Source: Euryodendron excelsum (lineage: Eukaryota; Streptophyta; Magnoliopsida; Ericales; Pentaphylacaceae). Taken from it: DNA of 64,000 nt. The stretch lies in NCBI GenBank assembly GCA_033060915.1, contig CM065384.1, positions 35,921,501 through 35,985,500 on the forward strand. Direction: 5' to 3'. The position numbers were made by a program, and so were the translations under genes. This document shows positions 57,079 through 64,000 of the stretch, in pieces (position 1 is the first letter of the stretch; each line of letters opens with the position of its first letter). Under the pieces are notes generated by a model that was not told the origin of the DNA, searched no databases, and worked only from the letters and a program-made list of their open reading frames with translations.

Positions 57079-60000
57079 ACATTTACATATACATCTATCC
57101 ATCATCACCGAATAGTCTATGTATTGGCCTTATTGCATTTACCTTCTTTTGCCTTTTTTTGGACATTTTTTTACACTAAGTCAGCACCTAAGAGCTTGTT
57201 TCAGGAGCACTGAATAATTTCTCCAGTTTCAGTCCGGCTAAGCACCGGATTTTCATCACATAGCAATAAAAGATGGTGAGAGAAAGCTCAGGAAAATCAA
57301 AGTTGTCAAACAAATGGAGGAGAGAATCAGATGTGAAAGAGAGTTTAAAGCCTTCTGGCCTTGCCAGATGGAACCACATCAGCAAAGCAACATCACAATA
57401 ATCCACGGCAGTAATAATTGACTAACTTACCTAAAATTGGAAACATAAACTAAAAAGGAATGGGTACTATCCCAATTAAATTAGGTACAAAACATTCTTT
57501 AAAGAAATTGTCGATGTAGCACATTCAACAAACTTATTCTTTTGTAGACGCCACAGCTATTTCTTTTACTGTATTAGCACTACTTTGTGTGCATATATGG
57601 ACGGCTTTTTTCGATGATCTAGTTGTCGGTGGATAGAGACTCATGGTTCAAACCCTTCGAGATGCTCTACGAAATGCCTATCTCTTGCATGGCCACATCG
57701 TAATGGACTGATGAAATCGTAGTTGACTGATGATTATGTGATGAATTGCAACGCTGCTTTCTCATGTTTGAGACTGTAAAAAAAAAAAAACAAACAAACC
57801 CAATCATACACGATATTTAAAAAATGAACAAAAATTATAGAAAAGTTGTCTAATGTGATTAAATAAAAAAACTAATAATTAGCTGACATATCTTGGACTT
57901 AAAAGGGGTGAGAGAAATACACACAAAACACACAATCAACAATATTTGAATTTGAAGTGAGATGAGATGAAAAAAAACCATGATAGAATACCTCATATCA
58001 TAACAATGCTAGCGGCTATGGTGTTGTTATATTTGAGAGAGTAACCTGCAATTATTATAGCATTTAACAAAAATGGTAGATGTGTCTGCCGGTGTATAGC
58101 ATTTGACAATAGAAGAGAAATGGGTAATGAGATATCTATACTTTATAAACAAAGAGATCGAGGGAAAATCAAGATTGACTCAATTTTTAGTTGTGTCCCA
58201 GCCGTAGTCAGTCCTTGAAGTTTGTTTTTTCTTTTTCTTTTTTTTCTATTCACTCAAGTTTCATACTGTAATGGAAGAAAGAAAAGAGAATAAGATTCAT
58301 ATACTACAGAAAGAGAGAGAGGTGGCGGTCGGTAGTAGAGCCGGAGAGGGTAAAAAGAAGATCTCTAGCCATGTCATGTACTGCTCTACATTTAAAAATT
58401 AACACTAATAATGAAAAGCAAAAATTACCTATTCATATATTATCATATCTTGTCATGTATTGTTAGATCTCTAGCCGTGTCATGTATTGTTCTACATTTT
58501 AAAATTAACACTAACAATGAAAAGCATAAATTACCTATTCATATATTATCATACCTTGTCATATCTTGTATTACTGTTAAGGAAAGTAAAATAAGGTTTA
58601 TAGAAAATTACCTATCCATCTAGTCAAATTCCTATATGTTGATCACTCAGAAGAAGTGTCATCCTCGTGGAAATTGAGGTTATTTGAATGGCTGATAAAA
58701 TGTCATATAGATATGTTGAAGTGCATAGCCTCCAATGAAAGTAAACAGTTCTATTCCAAAGCAAATTTAACGTTAATATTTAAGAAAATGAGCACGAAAC
58801 ATGCAAAGAAACAGGAACTTATCAAGGATTTTAAAAGAAAAGAGATTCTAGTTCATTCGTGCATATACACCCACACTCACACACATAGTCTGAACAGAAA
58901 ATGAGAAATTATTGTTGAAAGTAAAACCAATGACAACGAACAGAGCATTGGAGGTAGCAAGATTTAACGTAACAAAATTTAGGAACGGGTCTCGAGGGAT
59001 TGCACAAGCCGTGAAACTGAACTATTTTGCTTCTGAGCTGCAATTGCGACGTAAACTTTTTCAGTTGCGGTTCAGAAACGAATGTGAAGGGTTTGTCCAA
59101 ATATGACCACTGCAAAAGGTTTTAAAAAAAATACACAAACCCAACAAATATTGAGGGAGATTTTATCATGTAATTTATTGTATTAAACACCATCACTCTC
59201 TCTCTCTCTCTCTCTCTGTGAATCAAACACCATCACACACTCTCTTCAGCCGGTCACCTTTTCTTCTTTGCATGTCAATCATTGCAATAAACACCATCAC
59301 TCACACACTCTCTTTTTCCAGCTGAGCCCTCATCCTCTTTTTTTATTTTTATGTCATTCATTGCATTAGAGATAGAAAACTAAGTGAATATGTATTAAAT
59401 ATGAAAATTTTGGTCTTAATAAAATAAACAGGACATGAAGATAATCAGAGTCCTAAGCGATGGATGTCGGGTGAGGGTAGCTTCTCTCGGCCGCTACTAC
59501 AGAGTGTTGGAACTTATATAGTGATTTAATGACCAGCCCTGTAAGCTATTGCACGGCTGCTCTATGGTGGCTGCTGTGTATGGATTACTATTATAGGGTA
59601 AAGTTGTAGAGATTTTCTCTTCACCAGCCGTGAGAAGGGCTGTTAATCTCTTAGCTACTATTAGTTTTTTTTTTTTTTTTCCCTTCTCTATTTAGGAGAG
59701 GGAGGGTGGGAAGGCCGACAATTACTTTTGCTATTTTCTACAATGTACAGATTTGTTTCCTTTAGTTCTTTTTTTCCATAATGTGCAAATTTGTTTCCTT
59801 TAGTTCTTTTTTTCCATAATGTGCAAATTTGTTTCCTTTGTTTCTTTTTTTTCATAGTTTGATGTTTTATTCTTTTTTTTTTTAATTTAATTGTGTTGAC
59901 TTTTGTGATTTGGAGTGTGGAGAGCGAGAGAGGGATTTATAATATTTATGTTTAGTATATATTTTTAGAAATATTTGTGGAATTTACCGTGTGTAGCTAA

Positions 60001-61429
60001 TTTTAATTAGATTATGTTAAAAGCTTATGCTCTGTTTAGTAACAAAAATAACCCATGTCATGTGAATTTGCATAACCTAAAAGCCCTGTTATGTACGAAT
60101 TTATATAACTTCAAATGATAATACTACATATTATGTAATATTTATCATTTTAGGTGGCATAAAAAAAAAAAGAGATCGAGTGGAGATTGAGATAATAAGG
60201 TGACACATAAATTAAAGGTCATAGTAGGCATCAATAGTGGCACATAAACAAAGGGCATAATTCGCATAAATTGTTATTAACTTGTTCAACATTTGAATGT
60301 CCATTCAACTGTTATACAACATTTGCATGTTATACATATAGTGTAGATATAGTGTAGCCTCGTATATATGACAGTTTAGGAGTGAGATTTTAAGGAATCT
60401 TTATTAAAGATACATACAAATATGTAATTTTAGGGCCATTAGGACTTTTTATTAACTTTAAATAAAAAAGAGTGAAATAATTGGAAGAGAAATTTTCCAT
60501 TAAGGGTTTTTTTTTTTTTTTGGGGGGGTGGGGGGGAGAAGTGTATATATTTTTTAAAGGCTCATTTTATATGAAGAAAATAACAGTGAAAATATTCCTA
60601 TATTTTGATCAAAACTCTAACCATCGTTTCAACAATATTGAGATATGATAAGATAATATGATATATCTAATGGAAACCCAAATTTATAGGCATTTTAAAA
60701 TTGAATAGTAGGTATTATCCACAAGAAAAGAAAAAATTACCACATATAAACAATCACATCTTATCGGTTTGCCATGAATCCAAATAACCGCTACTATTTC
60801 ACAATAAAAATACTAAAGAGGCCCATAAAGGTTAGAATCTGAATGGCTGTTAAAATATATATATATATATATACTGCAGAGGGATTGGGTTTAAAAAATG
60901 AGGTTGTTCCTTGTATTTGGTCCTTTTGCTAAGAAAAAAAACTAGGATTTTTAAAGGAAAAGATAGGCCTATCAAAAAGTATCTCGTCAATGACATTCCC
61001 ATAGGATTTTTTAAAAAATAGTAATAAGAAAATGTACCTTGTCAATGACATTCTCATGGCATTTGAAATCTAGCGACCCATCCAATAAACACGAATAAAT
61101 AAATACTATGATGAAAAGTTTTAAACCAACAGTTGCTATTTAGTCTTCACCACTTTTACCTTATCTTAGGATAGACTTTAATTATTGGTAAATCCATGGA
61201 GCAATATTGATAGAGATGAACATTATAGCATGGGATAGTTAAGTATATTAGGCTATCCTAATGCAAAAATACACACCACAATATGAATAACAATCAACAC
61301 AAATCAACCAGCTGGTGACGTACCAGCCCCCTCCCTTACAATGTAATACTAGACCCTCAAAAAATAGGAACTATCCACCCATGTATAGGCTATATCCCCT
61401 TGTCCTTCTTACTCCCTCAAAAAAATATA
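56761..61429. other. intergenic, repeats only
   Basis: No gene I can support. Contents: a (CT)n tract of about 60 bp at 57012-57073; a 106-bp tandem duplication at 58360-58570 (GATCTCTAGCC..GTCATGTA at 58360 and 58466); a 38-bp repeat of nearly three units at 59742-59855 (AATGTGCAAATTTGTTTCC); and several CT/CA tracts near 59190-59320. A 72-codon minus-strand frame at 57188-57406 has no recognisable domain. Confidence 0.5.
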
Positions 61430-62332
61430 GAAAATCATTCACTGTGAAAGATGCCTTTGATATCCCTGTCTTTACCGAAACTGCTCATGAATCTTGATGT
61501 TAATCAATATAACATCTCACCTAACATTTACTTTGTTGAACACTGTATCATTTCTTGCCTTCCATTCCAAATTGTTTCTAAGAACATAGCTTCCCGCAGA
61601 TTCCTCTTCATTGCTTTAAACTTCATATCCATCCACCATTACATATGATAAAGTAAACTGCTTGAGGCTACCCACTTTATGCCCCACCATTTTACAATAT
61701 TACTCCAAAGTTTTCCCACCACAATATAATTTAGAAGTAAATGGTTAGAGTCTTCCTCTATATTAAAGCACATAGAACATAAGGTGTCACTATTGGATGG
61801 TAGACATTTTCTATTAAAGAGCAGTACCTTTGTTTTTATCTTTTCCTGAATTGTTATCTACCCAAAACTTGGATTTTCAAAGGTGCTCTTAATTTCTATA
61901 TTCTTGAGATGATTGGTGCTCCCTATCAGTTTGTTTCATCCCATTTAATACAACAGGACTTTACTAAGAAAACACCCTCCTTTTTCAGATTCCCTTGTAT
62001 ATCATCATTCTTATTCTCTTCTAACTTACACAACTCTAATATACTTAACAACCTAATGTGGTCCTCCTCCTCTCACCCTCTTAACTGTCTTCTATGCTCT
62101 ATGCTCCAATATCCCTTATCTATCATAAAATCGGCTATTGCTCTAGCTCTCTGTGTTGAAAGAGAAAATAATTTTGGGAATACCTCAGAGTTGTATCTCC
62201 TGCCCACACATCCTTCTAGAAGCTAGTAACTTTGCCGTTTTCTACTTTGATCCTTATATTTTTTCTGATAATATCCCTAAAATCACCCTGATCATATCCC
62301 ACCTTTAATATATCAAATCATACACTTAATGC
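61430..62332 (-). pseudogene. LINE ORF2 fragment with zf-RVT domain, cut by an LTR insertion
   Basis: The minus strand reads GYDQGDFRDIIRKNIRIKV and a following KDVWAGD (about 62200-62320), then KGYWSIEHR (about 62110), then GVFLVKSC (about 61960). After that come C-x2-C, NHLLLNY and VVGKLWSNIVKWWGIKW (about 61690-61790), and a RNDTVFN-like end near 61540. This is the order of the RT C-terminus and zinc-binding (zf-RVT, PF13966) region of plant LINEs. Stops and frame changes break it. Its upstream part stops exactly where the copia-type LTR begins at 62333. Confidence 0.7.
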
Positions 62333-64000
62333 TGTTGACTTAAAGTTGATTCCCATGTTGATTTTGTTAATAACTAGACCTTGTGTTATTTTATTAATGT
62401 ATTTGCTTAGTGTGCAGATTAATAAAGATTATAATTTAGACCTAGAAGTTTGACTTTAAGTCTAATATGTGTCAAAGTCAATGCACAATAAGCTAAGATC
62501 AAGTAATGCACTCTAAGAGTCATGCAATGTAGCAAAACAGAACATTGACACCTATTATAACTTCAAACAAATGTCTTGCATTCGAAGAGATTGAAGGTGT
62601 TCAAATAAAAATTTCATCAAATATGCATAGACTCAATGAAGTTGACTTAACTTCGAAAATATTGAAGGTGCTCAAAAGAAGACTTCATCTAATGTGCAAA
62701 GATCAATTGAAGATGATTTGATTGAGAAGAGATTTAAGATGTTTGAAAGAGAATTCATCGCAATTGCATAATCTCTACAAAAAATCCAAGTGAATGCTTT
62801 ATCTAGGATGTAAAGACTAAATAAAGATGATATATACTCAGAGAAAATAAAGGTGTTCAAGAATAGACTTCATCAAGCTTATAGAAGTTTCATTGAAGTG
62901 ATTCCAATGAAAGAAAGAACTCGGCAATGAAACAGAAAGCTCGGCAATGAAACAGAAAGCTCGGCAATGAAAGAAAGAGCTCAACAATAAAAGAGAAAGC
63001 TCGGCAATGAAAGAATGAGCTCGACAATGAAAGAGAAAGATCAACAACAAAGAAAAAGAGCTCAACAATAATAGAGTAAAGTTCTGACAGTGTGGAAACT
63101 AAAAAAAGATGATTATCAAATGATGAATTCAATCCAAATTGAATAGAGAACAACCTTGGTGAATTGAAGACTTTGATTGATCATCATGCCCCAAAGAGAA
63201 GATTTCTTGAAAATCTTATAGTAATGCTGAAGCAAAACTTGATCATGGGAAGATATAAGCAAGATTTCTTGGCAATGTGTCGATACATGAAAATGAAGAG
63301 TTAACACATGAAGACAGAACCCAAAAATCTAAAGACAGAATGATCAAGTGTCGATACATGGAGTTGATGTGTCGACACATAGAGACAGTGGACAACATCT
63401 GAAAAATGCAGATTAGCTGTGTCAACACATGGAATCAAATGTCGACACCTGAGAGATAACGACTAGTTTTTCTAACATTATAACGGACTGAACTTGCATT
63501 AAATGAGCCCCAACAACCTTCAACGAACAAAATTAATACAAAGGTTTATATACAAACTTCCAACTGCATTTATATACAAGAGATACAAGAAAAACAAGTA
63601 CCACTGAGTGATCAAACTAAAAAATCTGATTATTCTTCTTGTCTTCATTTAGTGAGCTTTTATTTGTCTATCCACTCTTGATAGAGAGTTTGTATTTCGT
63701 TTGAACAACTTTATACACCTGTAAGTGAGAGTTTGAGAGTTCTCTTGTAGAAGAAAAACTTTTGTAAGTTTGAGTGGATCTTGAACAAAACCACTTGGTA
63801 ACTAGAAGAACTTGGGAAGAAATTTTTGTGTAAAAGTGAGCTGAGCACTTGATAAATCAGCATCCATCTTGTAATAAGAGATTGCATGGTAGAGAAAGAC
63901 TTCAAAGGGATCTTGGGGTGAGGACGTAGACAACGAATTGTGGTTGAATCTCGGTAATTCTTGGTGTGCTTTATATTGCTTTGTTTTTCATTTCTCTTTT
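62333..64000 (+). repeat. LTR of a SIRE-like copia element, runs off the right edge
   Basis: Starts TGTTGACTTAAAGTTG directly after LINE sequence. It has the composition and words of SIRE/Maximus LTRs: TGTTGATTTTGTTAATAAC near the start, several TGTCGACACATGG-type words (63290-63450), TATA boxes at about 63547 and 63571, and a T-rich region with AATTCTTGGTGTG near the edge. The other end, primer site and coding region lie outside the window. The orientation is inferred from the order of these features. Confidence 0.55.
62570..63075. repeat. two tandem repeat arrays inside the copia-type LTR
   Basis: 62570-62885: about four degenerate units of roughly 80 bp built on GAAGGTGTTCAA, GACTTCATC(A/T)AATGTGCA and CAATGAAG. 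62914-63075: about eight 20-bp units of AGAAAGCTCGGCAATGAAAC and variants. Minus-strand frames across the second array (FHCRAFCFIAEL repeats) are by-products of the repeat. Confidence 0.8.

Noticed and set aside
56989..57213. 74-codon plus-strand frame
   Set aside because: Mostly a (CT)n microsatellite.
57188..57406. 72-codon minus-strand frame
   Set aside because: No recognisable domain, no promoter features, no paralogue in the window; kept only as a mention in the intergenic entry.
57640..57660. GGTTCAAACCC, resembling a tRNA B box
   Set aside because: No acceptor stem, D-arm or anticodon arm can be folded around it; the flanks look like an ordinary dispersed repeat.
62838..63153. Minus-strand frames rich in FHCRAF repeats
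   Set aside because: By-product of the 20-bp tandem array in an LTR.

Overview
The window looks like nuclear DNA of a flowering plant, most likely a eudicot. It is AT-rich and intron-bearing, with long stretches of transposon debris, many (CT)n/(GA)n and (TA)n tracts, and plant-type retrotransposon lineages. Nothing in it fixes the species. All calls come from reading the sequence; no database search was run.

Layout. 1-2603: 5' part (gag, start of protease, one LTR) of a minus-strand Ty3/gypsy element. 3579-3980: small minus-strand gene of unknown function. 4185-8134: intergenic DNA with MITE-like copies, tandem repeats and a LINE RNase H fragment. 8135-12828: gag-only Ty1/copia element, its right LTR interrupted by a 358-bp MITE. 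13098-23203: full-length Ty3/gypsy element of the Tat type, two 606-bp LTRs. 24613-25449: solo LTR with a perfect 5-bp target duplication. 27389-36952: second Tat-type element with one LTR mostly lost. 39040-39915: LINE remnant. About 41417-49700: the one clear multi-exon host gene, a NUB1-like (NEDD8 ultimate buster) UBA protein. 52790-53137: paralogue of the 3579-3980 gene. 53997-56760: Helitron-like AT-rich cluster. 61430-62332: LINE fragment cut by an LTR of a SIRE-like copia element that runs off the right edge.

Most interesting material. (a) Both Tat-type elements carry a second gene on the strand opposite gag-pol. It has its own TATA box, a conserved 75-77 bp intron, a Transposase_28-like domain (PF04195, 'putative gypsy type transposon') and a coiled coil. 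The two genes converge on an array of 61-bp tandem repeats present in both copies. (b) The NUB1-like gene has a tandemly duplicated exon, a duplicated leader exon, and a four-unit repeat grown from the tail of its UBA domain. (c) The two small genes and the first coding exon of the NUB1-like gene share a spaced motif (LVV, 17 residues, W-x-G-x-LVI, 6 residues, K) that I do not recognise as a described domain.

The gag-pol and antisense genes of the Tat elements all carry stops or frameshifts, so these copies are not autonomous. The NUB1-like gene reads open through consistent splice phases and is probably functional, although the junction after its first coding exon is unresolved.
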